The translations under genes and the position numbers were made by a program. A stretch of 64,000 bases of DNA from Arctopsyche grandis (lineage: Eukaryota; Arthropoda; Insecta; Trichoptera; Hydropsychidae), in contig NC_135357.1 of the NCBI RefSeq assembly GCF_051622035.1, positions 32,902,191 through 32,966,190 of the forward strand, in the 5' to 3' direction. Numbering within the stretch: the stretch's first letter is position 1; every line of letters starts with the position of its first letter. This document shows, in pieces, positions 34,881 through 46,067 of this stretch. Under the pieces are notes generated by a model. That model did no database searches. It was not told where the DNA came from and saw nothing but the letters and a program-made list of their open reading frames with translations.

Positions 34881-35001
34881 TCACTCTTGCACATATTGAG
34901 AGAGTGAGATGCATTACATTTGACATGCCAACGGTCAAATTGAATCGGGCATTTCACTCTCTGTGCGTGTCATTTTTGCTGTCATTTTCATCGACCTCAA
35001 C

Positions 35002-36394
35002 ATGGCCAACTTTCCTGACAAATATAGGTATAAGGTGGATTCGATCTCAGACGATGGTTTGTCGATGAAGCTCTTTGCTGAAATCCACGACATTGACAAT
35101 TGTGTCGAGTGGGTTTCTTTGTATGGCCAACTGACGAACACGAGGTGGATTGTATCCAATACGAGAGACGATGGCGGAAAATACGTTTGCAGGCAAGTTC
35201 CTATCACCTATATCTATACAAATGTTAGTGTTACTTAGTTATGCCTTTTTTTGAAGAAAAAATGTTTTTTTTACAGAAAACATTATAAATGCCAATTCAG
35301 CCGTAAAAATAAAAAGTTGAAAACAAGAAATTTTGACTGTTTAGCGTCTATTAACATTATAGTGAAATATACGAATACACGGACTAGATATCTTTACCAA
35401 AACGTGAAGGTAAAAAATCACAGTGTTTAATACTTTTATTTCAAAAAAATTAATTAATATTAATTTGACTTTTTTGTTTATTATATAGGAAAATTTGCCT
35501 GCCATAATAACCATTAATTTACAACATTCCCATGATACTGAGAGTGCCGAAGTTCTTACTTCGCTAGCTCCGTCTTCCGATACATTTGATAGATTTCAGT
35601 GCTATTTTCACAGCAAAATGGGTGTGGCGGCAGCAATTCGAGAGCATGCTGCGTTTCTTAAAGAGGAATATGGAGATGTTGATAAAATAATGATTAATGG
35701 GACATTCAACCCCAAAAAAAGGAAGGTCGCCCATTGGTATGAAACGTGGAAGAAAAAACATTCGAGCGATACAACTGCAGTATTACCGTTGGGCGACAAG
35801 GCTGATACTACCGAGTTTTATAATGCATTTGAAAACCATTCTAATTCAGAACAGCTTTCATTTTCATCTTCAACCAGCATTCAACAGCCTTCATTTTCAT
35901 CTTCCACTACCGTTCAACAGTCTTCATCTACCACTACTGTTCAACAGCCTTCGTCTCCATCTTCCACTACCAATCAACATCCTTCGTCTACATATGTCAC
36001 TACCATTCAACAGCCTTTAAATTCAAGTGTTCGTATTGAACAGCTTCCTTCCACTTCAGAATGTATTCACGATATTACTGCCCATGTACAAGATGATCAG
36101 GAAATTTTGAATTCGGACCTTGACACTGTTGATACACTAATTAAAAACTTACCAATATATCATTTTAAAAAATTTATATCTGAAATTGAAAAATGCAAAA
36201 ATCCATCAGATTACATAGCAATGGTAGATTGGCTTTCAAAAAGAAAACTAGCTAAAAAGCACTACAGAGCCCCAATAAACGTTCAACCAACAGCAGTTGC
36301 CAGGAGGCGATCTGGCGTTACTAGAGGTAACAAAAGATTCATTTCAAGAATTGGTGGGTGTTCAAAAGAAAAAAAGACAGTGAAATTTGGCTGA
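35002..36394 (+). CDS. Phantom/MULE-derived zinc-binding protein, copy A
   Basis: Exons 35002-35192, 35277-35409 and 35489-36394 give about 409 residues. Intron 1 has a GC donor (CAG|GCAAGT) and a TTTTTTACAG acceptor; using the nearby GTTCCT instead puts a stop in frame. The N-terminal 200 residues (KYVCRKHYKCQFSRK, DCLASINIIVKYT, AIITINLQHSHDTES, then FNPKKRKVAHWYETWKKK) match the WRKY/FLYWCH-like DNA-binding region of Phantom-type Mutator transposases. The DDE core is absent and replaced by a serine/threonine/glutamine-rich region of about 80 residues with PSSS-TVQQ repeats. The C-terminus has INVQPTAVARRRSGVTRGNK, like Phantom tails. A small deletion changes the last residues to SRIGGCSKEKKTVKFG. 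It may be a domesticated gene or an internally deleted transposon. Confidence 0.75.
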
Positions 36395-37760
36395 AAACAT
36401 ATCATTGAATAGACCTAACACTGTGCCACATTAATTATTACTCATTAATCATAATCTATGTATGTGTTTTATGCATTTTTTCTTGTTAGCCTTATTGATT
36501 AAGCGATCTAATAGCTATCTCGAATATATAGACGTTTAAACAGATCACCTTTTGTTATCTAACTTTCTTCAAAAATTGATACTTTTCGAAAATTAAAATC
36601 TTTTGTATATCTTAAATAATATTCACAACTCGAAGTATATTTTTACTCATCCCACCGTGAACGAAATTCAATAAATTTATAATTTTACTACCATTTATTT
36701 CATCTGCGACATGTCTTATATATGCAAATATATGATATGCATGAGTATATCAGTAGCTTAGTCGGCGAGACAATTTTGATGTAAATATAACAACACTTTG
36801 TCCTTTATCCTTGGTCACGCTTTTTGGAAGCTATTATTTTGCTATAGTTAATCCTTTGTGCACTTAATAGTTTTTAATATTAATTATCTTTCGATAAACT
36901 AATTTAAAATGTTGTTTTACATTTTTCATAATGAATATATGTACATATAGTTTATTTACTATAATTTTTCAATCATTATACAGTCATTATATTAACATTA
37001 AAGGTATCCATTTTTTTGCGAATAACGAGTGCAAAACCAAGTGTTATTACTGTTTTGTTAATTTTATAAAAAAATCATGGTAGTATATGGGATTCGAAAT
37101 TTTGACTTTAGTGTTTTGTAAGGTCCGAAAGGTTGACGACTCTTGTTTAAGAGTTGGGAAAAATATTACTAAGGTTTTGTAATAGGTGCTGTCTCCCAAA
37201 AGTCTCTGAAAAGATTGAATGCTGTTGGGTATTCATTATTTGTTTGATCTTTGGTAATGTAATGAAGTGTAAGTCATTGTTTTACTTATATTGTTTATCT
37301 AATGTTTTATATATGTATATTATATAATATACTAATGGTTTTATGTGGCTTTGCTCGGTATTTGTAATATAAACCGCTTAAAAATGGCCAATCTCATAGT
37401 AAACAATTCATTTGAATAGTTTTGTTTTATTCAAATTTATTTGAATATTCATTTGTTTTTGTTTTATTAAATTTAACGTCACAGATTCTACGAACCAATG
37501 ATAGTTATATATATATTAAGTCTCTTTCGAAATTATATATTAGATATTATACCAGAATCCGGCAGCTCCCCCAGGCCTTCGCCCCCAGCTTACTAATGCT
37601 ATTCTCCCATTCTAATTTTCCTATTCCACTCGTGTTCCTCACTGAACAGAACTGCTAATATTGTATTATATTAAATTTTATCGCAACTGATAATTATAAT
37701 TTTTTAGCACTACTGATGAAAAGAAGCTTACTTTTTTTATTTGAACGCTTATAAGTCATA
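36395..37760 (+). other. 3' flank of copy A, AT-rich
   Basis: 37160-37385 (AAGGTTTTGTAATAGGTGCT, AGATTGAATGCTGTTGGGTA) is homologous to 43190-43386 after copy B. About 720 bp between 36440 and 37160 have no counterpart there. No gene recognised. Confidence 0.5.
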
Positions 37761-37764
37761 TGTA

Positions 37765-38120
37765 GCCAGCAGCATAGCTCGGACGTTAAGCTTCTGCTTA
37801 CCGTCAAGAAGGTGCCGGGTTCTATCCCTGAATGAAAATGAATTTTTCAGAGTATGCTGTTGGTCAGACCTGGATTTGTGACTCCAGGTTGATCGTTTCC
37901 TATCAGAGTTTGCCAATTTTCTCTGATTTAATTGTTGAAACGGTTCCCGGAAAAAAAAATTTATGTACAATTCATAGATGTCTCGTTAATTTGCGAGTTT
38001 TTTCAGTGTCTCGCAATTCAACGACTTATAATAAAAAAATGCTGCATTTGTATTTGTAATTGGCCAGGAAGGCGCATTGGGATTTTCCTGTAAGGCCTTC
38101 CTGGTAAATATGTAAAATAA
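37765..38120 (+). repeat. tRNA-derived SINE, near-complete copy
   Basis: A-box-like TAGCTCGGACG, degenerate B box GGTTCTATCCC, body TGATCGTTTCCTATCAGAGT and TTTGCCAATTTTCTCTGATT, then TTGGCCAGGAAGGCGCATTG, the complementary AGGCCTTCCTGG, and TAAAATAAAAATTAAT. About 355 bp; the best copy for defining the family. Confidence 0.85.
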
Positions 38121-38600
38121 AAATTAATAATTAATTAATATGTGAATTGTATTGTTTGAATTTTTGTTAGTTCACTTTATATAAGTTTTTAATTGTAAAA
38201 AAAAAATTCTTGTAAATTAAATATTTTTATAATTTTCAGTATATATAAATTTAGTAAATAGCTTTGAATGTCCAAAATGTACATATGTATATATTTTTTT
38301 TTGTTATGAATGTTTTAAATAATACAAATGTTAATTGCTTTTTTTTGTATTTATATGAAAAAATAAATCATTAGTATAAACTGGCTTTTATTTTAATTTA
38401 AAACCGAAAACCCAAGGTAGCTGAGGAATGGTCAATTATCAAAAATAATTGTCAATGAAGATTGAAATTTCTGAATATATGTAAATGAAGTTAAGTTTCG
38501 AATATATTGAAACTCACTTATACAATTAAATTTGATTTTAACTTTACTCTAATCCAAAATTAGGACAAAAAGTTATAAATTATAATTTAAAAACAAAGAG
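38121..38600. other. AT-rich intergenic DNA
   Basis: No coding frame or repeat termini recognised. Confidence 0.35.
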
Positions 38601-38606
38601 CCCTAA

Positions 38607-38848
38607 GCATTGATGTATAATACACAGATGGGCCCTGACGTGTGATTTTGGTCGGAGATCTTGTCTTCACTAACTGAGGGGTGCGGGGGGTTTAACTAGC
38701 GGGGAAGTTGGGTTTTTTTCCCTACGACGCAGCGGTACCTACCCACCTACTAAGAGAAACTGTGCATGCGCCATGTATTTTGCATGCGCCAAAAGGGAGA
38801 CCAGTATAGCACGTGAGGGATCTAGTGTATTATACAACAATGGCCCTA
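38607..38848. mobile_element. Small MITE with ATAATACAC termini
   Basis: CATTGATGTATAATACACAGAT on the left and, inverted, CATTGTTGTATAATACACTA on the right. The core is GC-richer than its surroundings (CATGCGCC repeated). No class assigned. Confidence 0.5.
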
Positions 38849-38860
38849 AGACTATAGTTT

Positions 38861-39022
38861 TATGGGGGATGAACGAATGAGACGACTGGCATGTTAATGC
38901 ACGTGTTTATTATATGACAGCTAAAGGCAGAGTGAGTAGTGGCTCTCCGAACCCAGCCGAGTTGGTTCCCACTCGCAGGAAGGCAACCAAACTCGACCAT
39001 GTCGTATAAGCGAGCCGCCACA
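38861..39022 (-). mobile_element. Short solo LTR (TRIM-like family T), copy 3
   Basis: 162 bp, same ends as copies 1 and 2, flanked by GTTT (38857-38860, 39023-39026). Almost identical to 29802-29963. Confidence 0.9.
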
Positions 39023-39583
39023 GTTTCTCCCATTTATACACGGTTTATAGCATACTAACATTATTTTAAATCGCCGTCAAACAATCTTGTTTCAATGTAA
39101 TTCTGATTTAATTTAATGGCCACTACTGTACAAAATTTATCCTTATAGCTAAAACAATGACAGCATTACGTTGGATAATATTTGTCTAAAAATCCGCAGA
39201 TTAATGTCATTCCCTCTTAATAAATACACATGCTGCATATTCATGTAGCAATTAACTTGTTAAAAGCGCTCATGCTTTTAAACTTCAATTAGCAGCCAAA
39301 GTTTATATATAAACATACTGTGGAATCGAACGAGCATACATGTGAACATCGTGAGAGCATTGATTGAAGCCGACTGTTCATGCTAATAGCTAAAACGCAA
39401 AATAAACATAGGGACAGTTCTCGCACCACCACCCACTCCATACCCTACAGTCTATACCACCGCATATAAATGCATGGCTATATTTGCGCGTTGAGGTTGG
39501 TTGACAAACGGACGGATATGCAAAACAAAAATACAACAACCAACGTTCCATATATTCGACTTCCCCTACAATGTGACAGTGAC

Positions 39584-41560
39584 TAGAGTTGCTAACCGTC
39601 CCGAATTGACCGGGATTGTCCCGGAATTGGAATCACTGTTCCGTATCCCGGATGAATGCTAAATTGTCCCGGTAATTTTGAGGAAACTATTACATTTATT
39701 TTTATTGAAATTGACATCGTGTACATAAATCCGTTGAACGTCCTTCCAACGTACATACAGTCCCAGGACAGAATATAACGCCACCCCATTGAGCCGCGTT
39801 CGCGCCCATTTGTAACGGTTATAAATAATTCACAATAAGATCTTTTGGGCTAGTTTTTTTTGTAAGCTCATCCTTATCTATTCACCAACAAAAAATAATA
39901 CAACATTATCCTTCAAAATGTCTTCAAAAATAAAAGTGAAATGAGAGAGATGAGTTTGCTCCTGAATTACGTAAAGCATATACGAGCGTTTCCGTATTTT
40001 TTTCTTTTGCTGCAACTTTACTATATTTTTAGGGTAAGTTGGTGATTAATTTGTAAAAAAATACTTTCATTTATGTTTTAAATTGCTCGTGAGTCTTAAA
40101 TAGATATATTTTTAGATTAGTCGGAAAGCAATTCTTTTTAAAAAGATAAATGCAAGTATTATAGCATTAATAAAAACTAGAATGTTTTATAAACATAAAA
40201 TCGCGACAATAGAGGGTATAAGTTATACGGCTGTTTGCAAAATAAGGAAACATCTGGAACAAAGTGGCGATTTTTTTAGACAAGCAAAATGATGACAAGA
40301 TATAGGCAGAGTTTTACAAAAAGCATGAAAAGTCGATTGAGCTGATGAAAATTGTCCATCCCTGCAGTAATGCTTACCCCAAAAAAGTATTTAGTCACAT
40401 GAAGTTGTATGGACGGAGGCCAGAAATTACATGAATATCGACTTAGTAAAGGCGGAATTGCAAATAAGACCTCTTTTACTATTATGTATATATTTTTTTG
40501 TATTCGAATAAAGGAACCAAAGTGATATTTTCCGCATGTAAAAACTATAAAATGGTGCTTACGGACTAAACCAACGACGATTTTGGGCCAACTTTTTAAC
40601 CAGCAGTAGCGTACAAAATATCGAAATAAAAATTAAATTTTAAAATTGAAATTAAATATCAAAATCAAGCTAAAGAGCGAGATTGAGCTAAAATTAGATC
40701 ATCGTTGATGTTTTGATTTACAACAATGTTTTGAATTACTACGATACCGCATTTAAAACCAGAGAAATATTATAATTTCTCTGCGTACGAGCGAAAAAAA
40801 ATATTGTTAAAGTCGTCACGAGATGTTACTGTATTTCCACTTGGATGATCGATAAAAAAAAACAATTCATAAAAAAACGCGGTGTCGGATGTCGGTGATT
40901 TGTCAAAGGGTTTTTTTTCTTTCGTCGTAACAAAATTAATTATCACACATTATCCGATATATTTTACCTCTGAAATGATTTAATTACTTGATTTATTTCG
41001 ACGAGAGAAACAATTGAAGAATAAAAAAATCCGTTTGATGTGACCGACAACACCCCGGATTAGCAAAAATCGTTGGATCACCCATACTAATACATGATAT
41101 ATTCTCAGTAACTGCGCATTACGGGGAAGTAAAAATAATAATTCTTTGATTTTTTTTCGATCTTAGTGCGTATCTTCGTAAGTCAAAACATCTTCGACAA
41201 ACAAAAGTCGAGGATTACCTGTATGTTTTTTAAATTTATTTATTTAAATTGTGCATGTTCTGTTTTAACTTTCAATATTTAATTTTAATTTTAATATAAT
41301 GATTATAATTTTATTTTGATCCTCGAATTTAATTTTAATATAATAATAATAGTTTTAATTTTGATATTTAATTTCAATTTTTAAATTTAATTTTGATTTC
41401 GATATTTTGTACGCTACTGGTTTTTAAAGTTGGCCTGTGGGCCGTTCATTGGCTTGGTGCGTACGCACCAAAATATGTTCCGAACGAATTAAAAGAATAT
41501 ACAAAAATTGAGTTTTGAGCTATTTGTCCCGGAATTGTCTCAGAAAAAGTTGGCAGCCTA
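39584..41560. mobile_element. hAT-like relic with TAGAGTTGC / GGCAGCCTA ends
   Basis: Left end TAGAGTTGCTAACCGTCCCG with internal TTGTCCCGGAATTG-type motifs; right end AGTTGGCAGCCTA, with TTGTCCCGGAATTGTCTCAG just before. The ends resemble the hAT at 50587-51501 (TAGAGTTGCCATACGTCCCA). No target duplication is seen: the right flank is the beginning of the duplicated copy B segment, so one flank was probably lost by rearrangement. No transposase frame remains. Confidence 0.5.
40586..41435. repeat. Long inverted repeat nested in the hAT-like relic
   Basis: Left GGCCAACTTTTTAACC, then CAGTAGCGTACAAAATATCG, mirrored on the right by CGATATTTTGTACGCTACTG and TTTTTAAAGTTGGCC. Arms are about 85 bp and include AT-rich TTAAATTTT tracts. 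Confidence 0.75.
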
Positions 41561-41736
41561 TTCCCGCAACCCATATGAGATTTAGCATACATATACACCT
41601 CTCACTCTTGCACATAGTGAGAGAGTGAGATGCGTTACATTTGACATCCCAACGGCCAAAGTGAATCGGTCATTTCACTCTGTGCGTGCACGATTGGGAG
41701 AGAGATTATTTTGCTGTCGTTATCATCGACCTCAAC

Positions 41737-43131
41737 ATGGCCAACTTTCCTGACAAATATAGGTATAAGGTGGATTCGATCTCAGACGATGGTTTGTCGA
41801 TGAAGCTCTTTGCTGAAATCCACGACATTGACAATTGTGTCGAGTGGGTTTCTTTGTATGGCCAACTGACGAACACGAGGTGGATTGTATCCAATACGAG
41901 AGACGATGGCGGAAAATACGTTTGCAGGCAAGTTCCTATCACCTATATCTATACAAATGTTAGTGTTACTTAGTTATGCCTTTTTTTGAAGAAAAAAATG
42001 TTTTTTTTACAGAAAACATTATAAATGCCAATTCAGCCGTAAAAATAAAAAGTTGAAAACAAGAAATTTTGACTGTTTAGCGTCTATTAACATTATAGTG
42101 AAATATACGAATACACGAACTAGATATCTTTACCAAAACGTGAAGGTAAAAAATACACAGTGTTTAATACTTTTATTTCAAAAAAATTAATTAATATTAA
42201 TTTGACTTTTTTGTTTATTATATAGGAAAATTTGCCTGCCATAATAACCATTAATTTACAACATTCCCATGATACTGAGAGTGCCGAAGTTCTTACTTCG
42301 CTAGCTCCGTCTTCCGATACATTTGATAGATTTCAGTGCTATTTTCAAAGCAAAATGGGTGTGGCGGCAGCAATTCGAGAGCATGCTGCGTTTCTTAAAG
42401 AGGAATATGGAGATGTTGATAAAATAATGATTAATGGGACATTCAACCCCAAAAAAAGGAAGGTCGCCCATTGGTATGAAACGTGGAAGAAAAAACATTC
42501 GAGCGATACAACTGCAGTATTACCGTTGGGCGACAAGGCTGATACTACCGAGTTTTATAATGCATTTGAAAACCATTCTAATTCAGAACAGCTTTCATTT
42601 TCATCTTCAACCAGCATTCAACAGCCTTCATTTTCATCTTCCACTACCGTTCAACAGTCTTCATCTACCACTACTGTTCAACAGCCTTCGTCTCCATCTT
42701 CCACTACCAATCAACATCCTTCGTCTACATATGTCACTACCATTCAACAGCCTTTAAATTCAAGTGTTCGTATTGAACAGCTTCCTTCCACTTCAGAATG
42801 TATTCACGATATTACTGCCCATGTACAAGATGATCAGGAAATTTTGAATTGGGAACGTGAAAATTTTGATAAACTTAATAAAAACTTATCAATATATCAT
42901 CGTAAAAAGATTTTTTCTGCAATTGAAAAATGCAAAACTCCATCAGATTACATAGCAATAGCAGATCGCTTTTCAGAAAGAAAACTAATTAAAAAGCACT
43001 ACAGAGCTCCAATAAACGTTCAACCAACAGCAGTTACCAGGAGGCGATCTGGCGTTACTAGAAGTAACAAAAGATTCATTTCTGGACGCCCCGAATTGGT
43101 GGGTGTTCAAAAGAAGAAAAAAAGACGATGA
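41737..43131 (+). CDS. Phantom/MULE-derived zinc-binding protein, copy B
   Basis: Exons 41737-41927, 42013-42145 and 42226-43131, about 409 residues, with the same GC-AG intron 1. Exons 1 and 2 and the first 600 bases of exon 3 are almost identical to copy A (one clear replacement, HSK to QSK). From about 42850 to 43000 it differs heavily (NWERENFDKLNKNLSIYHRK here), then becomes similar again. The C-terminus FISGRPELVGVQKKKKRR has the GRP expected for Phantom tails, so B looks ancestral there. Both copies keep the frame and equal exon lengths, which argues that the protein has been maintained. Confidence 0.75.
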
Positions 43132-43386
43132 AATATGGCTGAAAACATCATTGAATAGACCTAACGCAGTGCCACATTAATAATATTATTAAGGTTTTGT
43201 AATAGGTGTTGTCTGCCAAAAGTCTCTGAAAAGATTGAATGCTGTTGAGTATTCATTATTTGTTTTACCTTTGGTAATGTAATGAAGTGTAAGTCGTTGT
43301 TTTACTTATATTGTTTATCTAATGTTTTATATATTATATAATATACTAATGGTTTTACGCAGCTTTGCTCGATATTTGTAATATAA

Positions 43387-43657
43387 GGTAAACGGACTAC
43401 TAGTCATATGTAAACCAGTCATAGGACAACCGGTCCCTCTAGATCGGTCACACGTGATCACCCGTCACACCCTAAAACTGGTCACGAGAAAATTGGTCAC
43501 ACCCTAAAATCGGTCACGAGAAAACTGGGTGACCGATTTTAGGGTGTGACCAGTTTTCTCGTGACCAGTTTTAGTGTGACGGGTGATCACGTGTGACCGA
43601 TTTAGAGCGACCGGTTGTCCTGTGACTGGTTCACATTTGACTAGTAATCACCGAACC
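43387..43657. repeat. MULE-like foldback F2, complete copy
   Basis: Starts GGTAAACGGACTACTAGTCA and ends CTAGTAATCACCGAACC. The arms carry CCGGTC-CTCTAGATCGGTCAC and GTGATCACCCGTCACAC and pair along most of the length. Flanks do not form a clear duplication here. Confidence 0.75.
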
Positions 43658-43834
43658 CTTCATTATGCCCTGAAAAAGTTTAAACTTCAATTAGCAGCCA
43701 AAGTTTTTCTATAAACACTAATGTTGGGCCCGTTGATTTCAACGGGTGGTTTCGAAAAGGAATTGAAACTCGACTAAAAATAAAGTTAAAGATATTGAAT
43801 CGGCTGGTCTCGGAAAGAAATTAAATTAGTAGAG

Positions 43835-44185
43835 GTGACCGTGAAAAAGTCGAAAATATTCGTTTACCGTGCATACATACGAAAAACGGTTAGTATATAT
43901 ATATATATATATCAGTGGCGTGCGGTAAGTCTCTCTCCCCCCCTCGTACATCCTCACTTTTTGTGCGAGCAGGATACAACAGGAACAAGAGGAACAGGCT
44001 TTTCCTCCCGTATCCTGCGCGCGCACATTAAACAAGACTATATGACAAAAAGAGAGATAATTTCACCGCATGCCACTGATATGTACATTATATATATACA
44101 TACATAGTACCGTTTACCATGCACCCTTTTTTTTCGATATTTGCTTTTTCGACCATTTCACTTTCGGTCCCGTGAGGTAGACCCC
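43835..44185. repeat. Foldback F1-like element with a nested hAT MITE
   Basis: Outer ends GGTGACCGTGAAAAAGTCG and GGTCCCGTGAGGTAGACC are inverted relatives of the F1 ends. Inside at 43913-44078 is a 166-bp element with inverted ends CAGTGGCGTGCGGT and ACCGCATGCCACTG, itself carrying the F1 inner arm GCAGGATACAACAGGAACAA. The hAT assignment of the inner element rests on its termini only. Confidence 0.6.
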
Positions 44186-44189
44186 CATT

Positions 44190-45180
44190 TATCACCTACT
44201 GCTGGATGAAAACCTATCTAGCACCCTTCCATTCATCTTTGTTTTGAGCAACTCTCATCCATAAAATTTCCACGCATTTTTTATTCTTATTTCATCTACC
44301 CATCTCCTTTTTGGCCTTCGCGCCTTTTTCCATTCTCTTGGGTACCATTCGAACACTTCTTTCGCTCATTTTATGCTTGTACTTTTAGCTACGCGAGCCA
44401 CCCATCGTCATTTTAGCCTCCATTATACTATATCAACTACCCTTGTTATAATTTTTATTAATAATTGGAAAAACATCATATAGACGAATATGTTGATATA
44501 GATATTCGCTAAATAAATATGCTGATCTAGTTGAAGGATCGTTAAGTGTTCTATCATTGTATTTGTGTACATTTGTTTTATTTTCTTATTATATTTTTTT
44601 GTTTAGCCATACTAACGACTGGGAACTACTATGTAATGTCACTACGGCAAAATTGTAAAATAAATAAACAACAAACAAATTAGGTATAATTTTAAACGGT
44701 AAATAAAAAGACAGCAAACTGAAATAGACATTTTATTTTTCTACACATGTATGTATGTTCCATTTAAAGTAAAGCATTTAAATCGCAATTCTTCTAAGCC
44801 CTTCCAGTATGAGTTTTGCTTAAATTTATCTTAGAATCCTCTCCATTTTAAAGATATGCCTCAAGTCAGATATATCATTTGCACGGTCATTTCTACAGAA
44901 ACTGACGTTGACAGACTGTCGTCTTTGATACTCTCTTGAACATCATTGAAATGATTAATTCATTCATAATTCTGGGTACTGTCTCTGAAAACATCTATGA
45001 CAGCCATAATAATATCGTGTTTCTTCCAACTCAATCTACCGCTCTCTTAAAATACAGCCCTGTTCATACATTGATCTAATAGTAATTTCAAAAAGTTAAC
45101 GATCGCAATCATTAATTACAAAAGTGGCATTTTGTTTACAAATGACCATTCAGTGAACTCTTTGAATGCCCTACATATTA
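44190..45180. other. Intergenic DNA, nothing recognised
   Basis: AT-rich with no convincing coding frame on either strand. Confidence 0.35.
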
Positions 45181-45191
45181 TATCTTCTTCT

Positions 45192-46052
45192 TCTTCTTCA
45201 TGTGCTATGTCCTCCTAGAACGTCGGCAACTAGATGTCCCATTCTTATTTTGTCCATTGCTGCTCGGAATAGTGCTCGGGTGCTGAGGCCGTACCAATGC
45301 CTAAGATTCTTTAGCCATGATGATTTCCGACTGCACCGACTGCCGATTTTCCCCTGGATTATTAGGCGCAGGAGATCGTATTTTTCGTTCCGCATCACAT
45401 GTCCGAAGTACTCCAATTTACGCCTTTTCACACTTTTGAGCACTTGGACATGTTTTCCCATCAGGGCAAGCACCTCGGCATTGGTACGACACGCCATCCA
45501 TGAGATTCTCAGCATCCTTCTGTATGTCCACATCTCAAATGCCTCTAGTTTCTTGCATGTGGCATCCGTCAGGGTCCATGCCTCTGTCCCATACAGAAGG
45601 ATGCTGAAAACGTACCATCGTAGAAGTCTCAGTCGGAGTGCTATACTGAGATCACGTGTGGTTAGGACCTTTTTCAATTTCAAGAATGTAGCTCTTGCTT
45701 GCTCCACTCTAACGCGAATTTCCTTTCCACTTTCACACGTTTCACCCAGATAGCACCCAAGATATCTAAAACCATCCACTCTCTCCACCACGCTGTTATT
45801 GATCTGTAAATGAGAGCTGACCGTATTGTGCGCCGACTTGCTGAATATCATCCATCTGGTATTTTTTGTATTCAGCTTCAACCCCGCCCTAGATCTATGC
45901 ACAATAACTGCGTCCAGTGTTGCCTGTAAGTCGTTGAAGTTCGTGGTCAGTAGTACTGTATCATCCGCGTACCGAATGTTATCAATACGTATGAACAATA
46001 ATACTTTCACTCGTGTAAATTTCATTTCTATTGTGGTTCTCGGCGGAAGCAT
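45192..46052 (-). pseudogene. 5'-truncated LINE reverse transcriptase fragment, family L-B
   Basis: An intact minus-strand frame begins just before the RT active site: DNIRYADDTVLLTTNFNDLQ, then GLKLNTKNTRWM, GTEAWTLTDATCKKLEAFEM, WTYRRMLRISWM and VKRRKLEYFGHVMR. It ends DVLGGHST, followed by a (GAA)n tail (+ strand TTCTTCTTCTTC at 45186-45200). The first 20 residues before the RT frame are flank. It inserted only 15 bp beyond the stop codon of Z7, in the same orientation, so it may supply the 3' UTR of Z7. Confidence 0.85.
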
Positions 46053-46067
46053 TTGTTTTAAACCACT

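Noticed and set aside
35564-36020. Antisense and alternative frames over exon 3 of the transposase-derived gene
   Set aside because: They arise from the repetitive Ser/Thr/Gln codons; the main frame alone connects correctly to exons 1 and 2.
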